Assembly (NCBI GenBank): GCA_016342325.1
Contig: JAEINR010000006.1
Span: 62,001 to 126,000, forward strand
Reading direction: 5' to 3'
Length of the DNA: 64,000 bases
From: Desulfobacterium sp.
GTDB taxonomy: Bacteria > Desulfobacterota > Desulfobacteria > Desulfobacterales > Desulfobacteraceae
In this document: positions 9,522 to 18,165 of the stretch, piece after piece
Position numbering within the stretch: position 1 is the first letter of the stretch
Layout of the letters: each line of letters starts with the position of its first letter
Notes under the pieces: model-generated
What the model was told of the DNA's origin: nothing
What the model saw: the letters and a program-made list of their open reading frames with translations, nothing else
Database searches by the model: none
Made by a program: the position numbers and the translations under genes

Positions 9522-10840
9522 ATCCAAGGATTCTGATCGTAGACGACGATCCCAATATTATCGAGGTCCTGGATGCCAGGCTCACGGCCTCGAGCTTCCA
9601 TGTATTAAAGACCTGTGACGCGCCTTCTGCCCTTGATCTCCTTAAAAAACATCGGGTGGATCTCATGATCTCCGACATGAAGATGCCGGCCATGGGGGGC
9701 ATGGACCTGCTCAGCCGGGTGCGCAGCTTTCTGCCGGCACTGCCGGTGATCTTTCTCACTGCCTACGGCACCATTCCCGATGCGGTGGATGCGGTGAAAT
9801 CCGGCGCCGTGGACTATATTACAAAGCCTTTTAACGGGAAGGATCTCATTAAAAAGATCAACCAGATCCTCGGCCCGGACAAAGGCCCGGACATGGGGGG
9901 CGTGGAAGGCGATTTCTACTGGGGGAAAAGCCCGGCCATGGAGGCGCTCTACGAGAAGATCCAAAAGGTGGCGCCAAGCCAGGCCAACGTGCTCATCCTG
10001 GGGGAAAGCGGGGTGGGAAAGGAGTGCATTGCCAGGTTTGTCCATGACTTGAGCCCACGGCGTGATCACCCCTATGTGGTGGTTGACTGCGGATCCACCC
10101 CGGTGGGCATCCTGGAAAGCGAACTCTTCGGCCATCTAAAAGGCTCCTTTACCCATGCGGTCCAGGACAAGACCGGCCTCATGGAGGTGGCAGACAAAGG
10201 CTCCCTGTTCCTGGACGAAATCGGGAATATCTCCCCGGAGATGCAGCGGCGGCTCCTGCGGTTCCTGGAGGACAAAAAGATAAGGCGTGTGGGGGCCATC
10301 AAGGAGAAGATCGTGGATTGCAGGGTCATTTCCGCAACCAATGCCGACCTTGCCGCTGATATTGATGCCGGGACCTTTCGCCAGGATCTCTACTACCGCC
10401 TGCGGGTGGTGCCCCTGAACGTGCCGCCTTTGAGGGAACGAAAAGAGGACATTCCGGAACTGGCCAGGTTCTTTGCGGATCGATACACCCGGGAAAACAA
10501 ACTGTTGCCCATTGAACTGCCCAAGGAGACCCTGGACTGGCTAAAAAACTATCCCTGGCCCGGTAATGTCAGGGAGCTGAAGAACGCCCTTGAAGCCGGG
10601 ATTATCCTTTGCAGAAATAATCGTTTGACCCCCGGGGATCTTCAATTGGAACCCTTTTCAGGTCCCCAGGACATGGAGACGCCCTTCTCCATCAAGGATA
10701 GTGAAAAAGAAACCATCATCCGGGCCTTGAAACAGAGCCGGGGGGTTCAGAAGAGTGCTGCGGAGCTTTTGGAGATCAGCAGGCGGGCCATCCATTATAA
10801 GATCAAGAAATATGGGATTGACGCTTCAGCCTATAAATAG
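9518..10840 (+). CDS. NtrC-family sigma54-dependent response regulator (GlrR/QseF-like) with altered GAFTGA loop
   Basis: A 440-residue protein. The receiver has phosphosite D53 (ISDMKMP) and K103 (YITKPF). The AAA+ domain has Walker A GESGVGKE (162-169), Walker B SLFLDEIG (about 229-236) and the arginine-finger region. A Fis-type HTH occupies about 400-440 (QKSAAELLEISRRAIHYKI). Its start overlaps the lipoprotein stop by ATGA. The sigma54-contacting loop, normally GAFTGA, reads GSFTHA (209-214). A to S is a familiar change, but the Gly to His at the fifth position is unusual and could weaken or change sigma54 engagement. The targets are unknown; in enterobacteria the orthologue activates small-RNA genes controlling glmS. 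Confidence 0.9.
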   Translation: MNPRILIVDDDPNIIEVLDARLTASSFHVLKTCDAPSALDLLKKHRVDLMISDMKMPAMGGMDLLSRVRSFLPALPVIFLTAYGTIPDAVDAVKSGAVDYITKPFNGKDLIKKINQILGPDKGPDMGGVEGDFYWGKSPAMEALYEKIQKVAPSQANVLILGESGVGKECIARFVHDLSPRRDHPYVVVDCGSTPVGILESELFGHLKGSFTHAVQDKTGLMEVADKGSLFLDEIGNISPEMQRRLLRFLEDKKIRRVGAIKEKIVDCRVISATNADLAADIDAGTFRQDLYYRLRVVPLNVPPLRERKEDIPELARFFADRYTRENKLLPIELPKETLDWLKNYPWPGNVRELKNALEAGIILCRNNRLTPGDLQLEPFSGPQDMETPFSIKDSEKETIIRALKQSRGVQKSAAELLEISRRAIHYKIKKYGIDASAYK

Positions 10841-10853
10841 CGGCCGGGGGAGG

Positions 10854-10899
10854 GAAAAAAAAAGGGGGCGGAGGGCCCGGAAAAGAGCCGCTCCGCCCC
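10854..10899 (-). terminator. Rho-independent terminator for the gene at 10917-11237
   Basis: A 9-bp perfect stem, ggggcggag at 10865-10873 with ctccgcccc at 10891-10899, is followed on the minus strand by a run of nine T (the A run at 10855-10863). On the plus strand the same hairpin lacks a T tail, so it may stop readthrough from the sigma54 regulator only weakly. Confidence 0.8.
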
Positions 10900-10916
10900 G
10901 ACATGTTCCCATCCAT

Positions 10917-11237
10917 CTAACTGATGAGTCTAGCCTTTTCAACAATAATGGTATCAATGGTATCGCCTTTTAAGAGCGTCCCTGTGATGCTCACTTTTTT
11001 ACCGATGATTTTTTCAAGACCTGAACCGCCCAGGATGTAGGTCTTCTTGTCGGTGCTCAGGATGATTTGTTTTCCGGTTTTATTGACCATGCCGGTGAAG
11101 GTCTGATGGGTTTGCGCTTCAATGGTTTTTTCCGTAACAACAGGATCCCCGGCCTTGGCCTTGATCTCACCTGCAGTGGCCGTAGTTCCCATTCCAATCA
11201 TTCCGATAACTATCATTACAGCAAAAGTCTTGTTCAT
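10917..11237 (-). CDS. Small periplasmic protein of unknown function, OB-fold-like
   Basis: 106 residues with a clear signal peptide (about 1-22, ...TTATA-GEIKA) and a compact beta-rich domain (about 40-106: TFTGMVNKTGKQIILSTDKKTYIL...KVSITGTLLKGDTI). The pattern 'tG.v....g...L.tdk..Y.L.G...e...gk.V.vtGtl..g..I' resembles small OB-fold-like proteins that bind cations or oligosaccharides, but no specific family is certain. It is preceded by an AGGAG-type site (aaaggagcgcatcacATG on the minus strand) and followed by its own strong terminator, so it is a single-gene unit. Confidence 0.75.
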   Translation of the reverse strand: MNKTFAVMIVIGMIGMGTTATAGEIKAKAGDPVVTEKTIEAQTHQTFTGMVNKTGKQIILSTDKKTYILGGSGLEKIIGKKVSITGTLLKGDTIDTIIVEKARLIS

Positions 11238-11839
11238 GTGATGCGCTCCTTTTTTATCTTTGGTTTATATGAAACTCCGGGTCTTCGACCCATTTTTTGT
11301 TGTGGCCGAAGCGCAAATACCATGCTCCGGCCCTGCCGGTTATTACCGTCATAAACAGTGGCTGGGTTTCAAAAGGGCTGAAAACTCAAATTCGCCCGGA
11401 GGGAAACCCGCACTTGGGCGGTTGTTCATGTCCAACAACGCTATAGAATAGCAAAGTGCGTGCCAAAAAGTTAAGTATCTGATCTTTAAGGAGGTAACTG
11501 TTTTCTATTGAGGGAAAGCCCACCCGGGGGTTACGAAATCTGCGCATCTGGTTACGGAAGGTGCACCCGGTGGGAGCGACGGCATCAGGTCCATGAATAC
11601 AAGGGCATGAAAAGGACGTCGTCGTTGGTTCACGGATTTCAAGGGGCGAGCCAACGCTTCAATATCGTTTATCCCGGGGGCTTGATGTGGTAAAGGTAGC
11701 GTTTAAATATGTTTGCCCTCCAATGGATACCCCATTCCCTATTGTCCTGGGAAACGGTATCTATTTAAATGCGAAGGGCGGATAGATGGATTTTAATCCC
11801 CCAGGGCCCCCTAGGCCGTTGATATGGAAGACGCGTTGT
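11238..11839. other. Unexplained 600-base intergenic region
   Basis: Between a minus-strand and a plus-strand gene. It must hold both promoters, but no clear -35/-10 pair was found. A good Shine-Dalgarno (aaggaggt, 11488-11495) precedes a TTG-initiated 61-codon frame at 11508-11693, whose product (MRESPPGGYEICASGYGR...) is not recognised and has odd composition. The GC-rich block at about 11515-11690 differs from the AT-rich flanks. It may be a decayed gene or a structured RNA; neither can be supported further. Confidence 0.3.
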
Positions 11840-12817
11840 ATGATGGAAAAAATTAAAAAACAGTGGTTTTTGATCGGTCTTGTTTTTGTTTCTCTGGCGG
11901 TCGTCTTTGACCGGTCCAATTTCCTGGCAAACGTCGGGATGGCGCTAAAGGATAACCACGGCCCTGAAGTGATGATCTTTTTGATCTTCATCTTTTCAGG
12001 TCTGCTGATTGAAAGTGATCAGGTGAACGCCGGCATCAGAGATGTTAAATCAACGGTTTTAGCCTTGGCCGTCATCATTGTATTTGCCCCCATTGCTGCC
12101 TTGCTGCTGTCCCTGCTTCCCCTTGAAACCGGTGTGGCCATCGGTCTTTTCATCGTGGCGGTGATGCCCTCAACCCTGTCTTCCGGGATTGTGATGACCG
12201 GCACCGCAGGCGGTAACATGGCCCACGCCCTTTTTGTGACGATCCTGTCCAATTTCATCGCGATCTTTTCCATCCCTGTTGTACTTTCGATGCTTCTTTC
12301 ATTCCTTGACCAGGAAAAAAAACTGGCCATCGATCAGGGGGCCATCATCTTCAAACTGGTCCTGCTGGTTCTTTTCCCTTTGATGATCGGGATGGTGGCA
12401 AAGGCAAAGGTGATTCGCGTAAGTCACCTGGGTCGATTCAAGTTTCAGATGATGAACCAGTTTCTGATTCTCGGTATTGTCTTTATCTCCATTGCAGGGG
12501 CAAAGGAGGTACTGGTGGGAAAAGGGGCCGCCTTTCTTTACATACTGGTGCTTGTGGCTGGATTTCATCTGATGCTTCTGGGGTTCTCTTTTTTCCTTGT
12601 AAAACTTTTCAGGGTGGAAAAAGGTCGGTATGAGAGCATTGTTTTCATGGGGTCCCAAAAGACACTGGCCCTGTCGGTGATGATCCAGGTCACCTATTTT
12701 AACGAATTTGGAACGGCTTTGCTTGTCTGTGTCGTCCATCACATTATTCATTTGATGATTGACGGGTATCTGAGTGCAAAGATGGGCAGGAATGCGACCT
12801 CCATGCCCCCTGCCTGA
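11840..12817 (+). CDS. BASS-superfamily membrane transporter (YfeH/bile acid:Na+ symporter-like)
   Basis: 325 residues from ATGATG at 11840; a longer frame begins at 11786, but its extra residues (MDFNPPGPPRPL...) are untypical. There are about ten hydrophobic helices. The FIFSGLLIESDQV and VAVMPSTLSSGIVMTGTAGGNMAHALF stretches match the two sodium-binding crossing regions of the BASS fold, and the family of sodium-coupled organic-anion transporters is the best fit. The substrate cannot be predicted. No operon partner; the gene ends against repeat copy A and converges on the Kef-like antiporter gene. Confidence 0.82.
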   Translation: MMEKIKKQWFLIGLVFVSLAVVFDRSNFLANVGMALKDNHGPEVMIFLIFIFSGLLIESDQVNAGIRDVKSTVLALAVIIVFAPIAALLLSLLPLETGVAIGLFIVAVMPSTLSSGIVMTGTAGGNMAHALFVTILSNFIAIFSIPVVLSMLLSFLDQEKKLAIDQGAIIFKLVLLVLFPLMIGMVAKAKVIRVSHLGRFKFQMMNQFLILGIVFISIAGAKEVLVGKGAAFLYILVLVAGFHLMLLGFSFFLVKLFRVEKGRYESIVFMGSQKTLALSVMIQVTYFNEFGTALLVCVVHHIIHLMIDGYLSAKMGRNATSMPPA

Positions 12818-12823
12818 CCGGTA

Positions 12824-12907
12824 ATTTAGCTTCTTAGCTCTGATCTTCGTGCTATTTGGGCAAGGGAATCAGAAAACTTTTTTGGTTCTGGCTTGTACAG
12901 GTTATGG
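12824..12907 (+). repeat. Dispersed intergenic repeat, copy A
   Basis: An about 80-base element beginning TTTAGCTTCTTAGCTCTGA and ending TGGTTCTGGCTTGTACAGGTTA. The same order of short blocks recurs at five other places in the window. The central part can pair (CTGAT with ATCAG) and the end forms a small hairpin (CTG..CAG around CTTGT). Its end supplies the TAA stop codon of the antiporter gene on the other strand. Confidence 0.8.
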
Positions 12908-15025
12908 TTTGGGGCTGTATACCACCAGCATGGACTTGTTGCAGTTCCTGGCCACATCCTCGCTGAGGGAACCAAAAAAGAGCCGGGGCAGACCCTGGGA
13001 TGCTTCTGCGGCCATGACCAATAGATCGTGATTGTCTGATTCTTTGATAATGGATTCAAGCAGGGCTTCAGATGAGGCGACCTTGAAACTCACCACAGAA
13101 GCCAGGTCCGCTTTTTCAGTCCATGTTTCAAGGTCTTTTTTTTCAGAGACAAGGGCCTCCCTTGAAGCACCCGATGGCACTAGCCGGAGGAGCAGGATCT
13201 TGTGGTGCCCAATGGCTGCCAATGAACACAAAACGCTTTCAATGGCTGTCAGGTCTTCAGGGTCGATGATGGGAACCAGGATCCGTTCAGTGTGAAGTTC
13301 GCCAACAAATCTTGCCACAATCACAGGGCACCCTGCCTGGTTTGCGACTTTTTCAACAACCCGGTGGTATTCGTTGACTTTCCGCTGGGGGTGTCCCACC
13401 ACGATGCCAAAGGATCTGTTTTTACGGGTAATATCTACGATGCCGTCGGGTACGGTTTTTGCCCGGACAACTTCAAAATCGAGTCGGGTACCCAGCCCTT
13501 GAACCTCCTTTTCAGCGGCCTTAAATAACTCCTTCCCTAGGCGTTTCTGTTCATTGGATGTCCTTTTTGACCCTTCAGACACCACCCTCACGGCCAGGGG
13601 GAGTGCCCGGTGGTAATTGGCGATCAGGGCCGCTATCCGTGCTAGTGCTGAAACGGTTTTTATATGAGAACCGCCAATGATCACGGTGCCGTTGGAATTC
13701 TCAGGAATGGTCAACGGCTCCCACACCCAGGGAACGAGTTTGACGATTTCAGGCTTGTTGATACGAACATCAAACGTGTGATTGGGGGGGATCTCCTGGT
13801 ATTTTCTAGCGCCCGATGTAACCTCACCGGCTCTTTCCACTGCATACTTTGCGCAAAGGGGGCCCATCAGTTCCGAGAGCACCACGCCTGCCAGAACAAC
13901 CGGGGTGATCACCTCTGAAAACAGGGAGAGCCTGGGATCGCTTTGGATGAGAAAGATCAAGCCGATGGCAACACCTGCCTGGGGGATCAGCGCAATTCCC
14001 AAATATCTGCGAACCGCGACCGGTGTCGCTGCAATGCGGGACCCTGTATAGGCGCCTGCGATTTTTCCAAGGCACCTGAGCAGAAAATAGGTGAGCCCTA
14101 TCCATCCGGCCACGGCCAGTGAAATAAAGTGCAAATGGGCCCCTGCCAAGGTGAAAAAGAGAACCAGGATCGGTGGCTCAAAAGAGTGGAGAACGTTGAA
14201 AACGCGTACATCACGGCGGTCCCGGTTGATGATGACAAATCCCGCAGCCATGCCTGCAAGCAAAGGGGAAAAATGAAACAGCCTGGCGGTCTCTCCGCAG
14301 AGAAGCAACATGGCAAGCCCCAGGGTGAGCATCTCCCCCCTGTGTCTCAGATGTTTCATTGTGAAATCAAGGATAAAGCCTGTGAGGACACCTGAAAGCA
14401 GGGAAAGGATTATTTCCAGGAGGCTTTCGCCCATGGCCACGACAATGGACCCTGTTCCCCCCAGCACATGGTGGGCAAAACTGATGGCAACCCCGAAAAA
14501 CATGATGGCCAGGGCGTCGTCCACAGCCACCACCGCCATCAGGGTGGAGGTGAGCGGTCCCTTGGCCTTGAGCTCCTGCATCACATGGAGTGTGGCTGCA
14601 GGTGCCGTGGCAACGGATACGGCTGCCAGGAGCAGCGCCAGAACAAAGAGATTGCCCATGGTCCATAGGGGATCGCCATGGTAGGTGGCCCGGGCCACGA
14701 AAAACGTCCCCGTCAATACCAGAATAAAAGCACCTGAGGTCTCACAGAGTCCGATCAGTCCAATACTTTTCATCATGTATTTCAGCCGCTTTAATTCCAG
14801 GTGTTCGCCAATCCCAAAGGCGATCAACATCAAGGCGATTTGGGTGAAATGCTCAAGCTGGGAACCCATCACCTCTTTTGTGATCAGGCCAATTCCTGAG
14901 GGGCCCAGTAAGAGCCCGGCCAGGATATACCCGGTAACTGAAGGCAGCCGGAGCAACTGCCCCAGCTTTGCCGTCAAGAAACCTGCCACCAGCAAAATGG
15001 CAAGGGCAAATGTCACTTCATGCAT
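12902..15025 (-). CDS. Kef-type CPA2 cation/proton antiporter with two C-terminal Usp domains
   Basis: 707 residues. The first ~390 form 11-13 membrane helices of the Na+/H+ or K+/H+ exchanger family (LPSVTGYILAGLLLGPSGIGLI near the N-terminus; a conserved acidic/ATLHV core in the middle; LVVAGV-type end helices). The remaining ~300 residues hold two universal-stress-protein-like segments (about 430-560 and 575-700; VIIGGSHIKT and RILVPIIDPEDLTAIES) in place of a TrkA-N domain, so regulation by adenine nucleotides rather than NAD(H) is plausible. It probably acts in pH or K+/Na+ homeostasis. It stands alone, with its stop codon inside repeat copy A. Confidence 0.88.
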   Translation of the reverse strand: MHEVTFALAILLVAGFLTAKLGQLLRLPSVTGYILAGLLLGPSGIGLITKEVMGSQLEHFTQIALMLIAFGIGEHLELKRLKYMMKSIGLIGLCETSGAFILVLTGTFFVARATYHGDPLWTMGNLFVLALLLAAVSVATAPAATLHVMQELKAKGPLTSTLMAVVAVDDALAIMFFGVAISFAHHVLGGTGSIVVAMGESLLEIILSLLSGVLTGFILDFTMKHLRHRGEMLTLGLAMLLLCGETARLFHFSPLLAGMAAGFVIINRDRRDVRVFNVLHSFEPPILVLFFTLAGAHLHFISLAVAGWIGLTYFLLRCLGKIAGAYTGSRIAATPVAVRRYLGIALIPQAGVAIGLIFLIQSDPRLSLFSEVITPVVLAGVVLSELMGPLCAKYAVERAGEVTSGARKYQEIPPNHTFDVRINKPEIVKLVPWVWEPLTIPENSNGTVIIGGSHIKTVSALARIAALIANYHRALPLAVRVVSEGSKRTSNEQKRLGKELFKAAEKEVQGLGTRLDFEVVRAKTVPDGIVDITRKNRSFGIVVGHPQRKVNEYHRVVEKVANQAGCPVIVARFVGELHTERILVPIIDPEDLTAIESVLCSLAAIGHHKILLLRLVPSGASREALVSEKKDLETWTEKADLASVVSFKVASSEALLESIIKESDNHDLLVMAAEASQGLPRLFFGSLSEDVARNCNKSMLVVYSPKP

Positions 15026-15095
15026 TTAAAATCCCTCCTTTTTCTGGATGGAATCAAATAGGTGTCCCGGAAATCTGATTGTCTTCTTGGTTATT

Positions 15096-16775
15096 TTAAG
15101 ATTCGCCACCGTCCAGAAGTGCCCGTACCGTTTTCCCAAGTTCGGTCATCTGCAGGGGCTTTTCAACATACCTTTTGATGCCGAGGGAGCGGGCTCTGTT
15201 TTTGGAAATATTGTCGGAGTATCCCGTGCAGAGGATGATGGGAAGCCCGGGTCGGAGTTTGAGAAGTGCTGTTGCAAGAAGGTCCCCGGTCATCTCCGGC
15301 ATGGTCATGTCCGTGACGACGAGATCGAATTCATGGGGATCGGACTTGAACCGTTCAAGGGCCTGAACGCCGTTATTGGCAGTGGCGACACTGTAGCCCT
15401 GCTCCCTGAAAAATGTTTGGGCAATCCGGGTAAGACTGGGTTCGTCATCCACGATCAAGAGCCGTTCCGTTCCCTTGGAAACGCTCTTTTCCTCCGGGTT
15501 CTTTCCAGGGGCGGCCCCGGCTTTCTCGGTAACCGGAATAAAGACGTGGAAGCTCGTCCCCTTGCCGGGTTCGCTCCTGGTAACGATGTGGCCCTGGTGG
15601 TCCTCAACAATACTGTGAACCAAGGCCAGGCCCAGCCCCGTTCCCCGGCCCATTTTTTTGGTGGTGAAATAGGGTTCAAAGATTCGGTCCAGGGTTTGCT
15701 GATCCATGCCGTGACCGGTATCTGAGACCATGAGTTCGAGATAGTTTCCAGGTGACAGGGGCGCCACGGACGGGTCCTGCTCCGGGATTGATTTTTCCAT
15801 AAGTTTCACGGTCAGGGTGCCGCCGGTGTCGCCCATGGCGTGGTGGGCGTTGGTGCACAGGTTTATCACCACCTGGTGAATGTTTGTTGGATCTGCCATC
15901 ACAAGGGCCTTGGACCGGATCTCGTCCCGTATCTTAATGGTTGCGGGAAGGCTTGACCTCAAGAGTTTCAACGCCTCTCCCACCACCATGAACATCGGCA
16001 GAACCTGTTTGCGGTGACTGGATTTCCGACTGAAGGTCAGTACCTGTTGGATCAGATCGGCGGCCTTTTTAGCACCCTTCAGGATCTGGTCGATATCGGT
16101 TTTGGCCTTTTCAGGGTTTGAGATATGGGATTGGGCCAGCTGGGAATAGCCGAAAATGCCGGACAGGATGTTGTTGAAGTCGTGGGCGATCCCGCCGGCC
16201 AGGGTGCCCATGGCCTCCATTTTGCGGGACTGGTCAAGCTGGGCCTTGATCTCTTCCTTCTCTTTTTCCATGGTTGCAAGATCTGTGATGTCCCGGACCA
16301 GGGCCAGAATGTGCGTCTTGCCCTCGATATCGACCCGGGAGGCGTTTATGTCGCACACCATGGTTCTTTTGTCGTTGGCCTCCATGGAGATGCCCCTGAG
16401 GATTGATTTGTCAGAGCTGTTTCCGAGAATGAGCCCTGGCATGACGGGCGTTTCTTCCCTGGGGCTGACCAGGGTGTCAAGGTGCAGTTGGTTCATCTCT
16501 TCCGGCAGGTAACCGAACATTCTCTGGGCAGTGACGTTGGAGAGAACAATGGCGCCGGTGTCCGGATCGACAAGGATGATGCCGTCGCTGGTGCTGTTGA
16601 AGATCAGGCTGAATTTTTTCTCGTTTTCCTCGGCCCGTTCCTTTGCAAGCTTCAGCTCCTTGATCTGTTTCTGGAGCTGGGGGTAGTAGCTCTTTCGCAG
16701 GGAGCTCTTTCCAAGGCCGACGATTCCCTTCCTCAGCTTATTTTGTTCTGTTGGATCCTTAAAATGCTTTGGCAT
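15096..16775 (-). CDS. Cytoplasmic PAS hybrid histidine kinase with C-terminal receiver
   Basis: 559 residues with no TM segment. An N-terminal coiled coil (about 30-55) leads into PAS (about 55-170, FSLIFNSTSDGIILVDPDTGAI), a HisKA of the GGIAHDFNNILSGIFGYSQL type (H near 197), HATPase (NLCTNAHHAMGDTGG; GRGTGLGLALVHSIVEDHQG), and a receiver (about 438-555) with IVDDEPSLTRIA, D at VVTDMTMPEMTG and K at VEKPLQ. The HDFNN-type kinases with a C-terminal REC are abundant in Desulfobacterota. Its start overlaps the alcohol dehydrogenase gene by 17 bases, so the two are in one transcript; control of alcohol/aldehyde metabolism is a guess. Confidence 0.9.
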   Translation of the reverse strand: MPKHFKDPTEQNKLRKGIVGLGKSSLRKSYYPQLQKQIKELKLAKERAEENEKKFSLIFNSTSDGIILVDPDTGAIVLSNVTAQRMFGYLPEEMNQLHLDTLVSPREETPVMPGLILGNSSDKSILRGISMEANDKRTMVCDINASRVDIEGKTHILALVRDITDLATMEKEKEEIKAQLDQSRKMEAMGTLAGGIAHDFNNILSGIFGYSQLAQSHISNPEKAKTDIDQILKGAKKAADLIQQVLTFSRKSSHRKQVLPMFMVVGEALKLLRSSLPATIKIRDEIRSKALVMADPTNIHQVVINLCTNAHHAMGDTGGTLTVKLMEKSIPEQDPSVAPLSPGNYLELMVSDTGHGMDQQTLDRIFEPYFTTKKMGRGTGLGLALVHSIVEDHQGHIVTRSEPGKGTSFHVFIPVTEKAGAAPGKNPEEKSVSKGTERLLIVDDEPSLTRIAQTFFREQGYSVATANNGVQALERFKSDPHEFDLVVTDMTMPEMTGDLLATALLKLRPGLPIILCTGYSDNISKNRARSLGIKRYVEKPLQMTELGKTVRALLDGGES

Positions 16776-17907
16776 AGATCTCCTCGATCTCTTTCTTGGT
16801 CGGCATCACCGGATTGGTGACAATACAGGGGTCGGTCATGGCAAAGCCTGCAAGGGTAGGAAGTTCTTCCTTTGAAATACCCAGGCCGGACAGCCGGGTC
16901 GTGATACCCACCCGCTTTCTGAAACTGGTTAGGGTCTCTAAAAGCGCCTGTCGGGTCTCCTGGGGGTCCCGGAAGGGTTCAAGTCCCATGGCCAGGGCAA
17001 GGTCGCCGTATCTTTCCCGGGCGTGATCGAAATTAAAGTCCACAACCGGTTCCAGCAAGATGGCGTTGCTCTCTCCGTGGGAAAGGTCGAACCGTCCCCC
17101 AAGGCTGTGGGCCATGGCATGGACCAGGCCGAGGCTTGCGTTTGAAAAGGCGAGTCCTGCAAGGAGGCTTGCCAGCATCATGGCGGAGCGGTGAGCCATG
17201 TCCAAGGGGTGGTTCAGGGCAGATTCCAGGTGCTCCCGGATCAGGGAGACCGCCTTGATTGCATTGATGTCGGTGATGGGAGAACTGGCATTGGACACAT
17301 AGGCTTCCATTGCGTGGACCAGGGCGTCCATGCCGGTTTCGGCTGTCAGTGCTTTGGTCAGGGTCGTGGTGGTCCCAGGATCGATGAGGGAGAGGTCCGG
17401 TACCACGGATTTACTGATGATGGCAATCTTGATCCTTCGCCTGGAATCGCAGATGATGGAAAATTGGGAGATGTCAGCCGCCGATCCCGCTGTGGTGGGT
17501 ACGCATATCAGGGGCGGCCCAGGTATCGATACCCGGTCAACCCCTTCAAATTCCAGGATATGTTGTTCGTTGGAACTGACGATCCCGATCCCCTTTGCGC
17601 AGTCTATGGGACTTCCGCCGCCCACGGCAACCATGAGATCGCACCCGGTTTTCAGGAAGGTTTCCGCTCCCGCCATCACCTCGTGGTCCCGGGGGTTGGG
17701 AGAAACATTGCTATAGATCTCTGTGGTAAGCCCTTCCTTTTCCAGGGACGTTGCAACCTTGTGGGCCCAGCCGGCACCCAAGACCCCCTCGTCCGTCACC
17801 AGCAGCACTTTTTCGGCAGCAAACTGCCTTGCATAGGAGCCGACTGAATCAAGGGCCCCCGGGCCGAAGATCAATTCCGGGGCGACAAATTTTCTCAGTT
17901 CATCCAT
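16759..17907 (-). CDS. Iron-containing (group III) alcohol dehydrogenase
   Basis: 382 residues from the ATG at 17907, preceded by cagggagaag; longer frames upstream have no site. The N-terminal Rossmann-like half has GPGALDSVG and the nucleotide-binding GGGSPIDCAKG. The C-terminal helical half carries the metal-ligand pattern of the family: D in ETGMDALVHAMEAY, H in LVHAMAHSLGG and H in SHGESNAILLE. The product should be an NAD(P)-dependent oxidoreductase of primary alcohols or aldehydes; the substrate is open. It is immediately upstream of, and overlaps, the PAS hybrid kinase gene. Confidence 0.92.
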   Translation of the reverse strand: MDELRKFVAPELIFGPGALDSVGSYARQFAAEKVLLVTDEGVLGAGWAHKVATSLEKEGLTTEIYSNVSPNPRDHEVMAGAETFLKTGCDLMVAVGGGSPIDCAKGIGIVSSNEQHILEFEGVDRVSIPGPPLICVPTTAGSAADISQFSIICDSRRRIKIAIISKSVVPDLSLIDPGTTTTLTKALTAETGMDALVHAMEAYVSNASSPITDINAIKAVSLIREHLESALNHPLDMAHRSAMMLASLLAGLAFSNASLGLVHAMAHSLGGRFDLSHGESNAILLEPVVDFNFDHARERYGDLALAMGLEPFRDPQETRQALLETLTSFRKRVGITTRLSGLGISKEELPTLAGFAMTDPCIVTNPVMPTKKEIEEIYAKAF

Positions 17908-18089
17908 GGCTTCTCCCTGTTTGCTCACTTTTTCGGGTCTGTTTCTGCCTGCAAGCATATAACTGGTTGGGGGATCTGTCAAAAAGAATATAAGGGGTTG
18001 TCCTAGGGCGGCAGGGCCGGGGGAACGGGTGTTTTTTTTGCGGCGTTGCAGTGACCGGTGCAATGCCAGCGCAAATGCGTGGGACGATT

Positions 18090-18165
18090 TTTAACCGATC
18101 TGCAACGCCGGCATTGGAAAAATGCGGATATTTAATCGGTCTGCAACGTTGGTACCGGAAAAATT
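18090..18165 (-). repeat. Tandem duplication of the 3' end of the PACE gene
   Basis: Two about 32-base units with a ~42-base offset (about 18090-18122 and 18133-18165) share CTGCAACG, a central GG.A.YGG and GGAAAAAT. The second unit encodes the last residues of the PACE protein (KIFPVPTLQTD, stop); the first, outside the gene, would encode IFPMPALQIG then stop in the same reading direction. A weaker third relative (ttgcagtgaccggtgcaatg) lies just before. Confidence 0.6.

Noticed and set aside
11500-11700. Group II intron or other catalytic RNA
   Set aside because: No domain V motif or boundary sequences could be found by eye.
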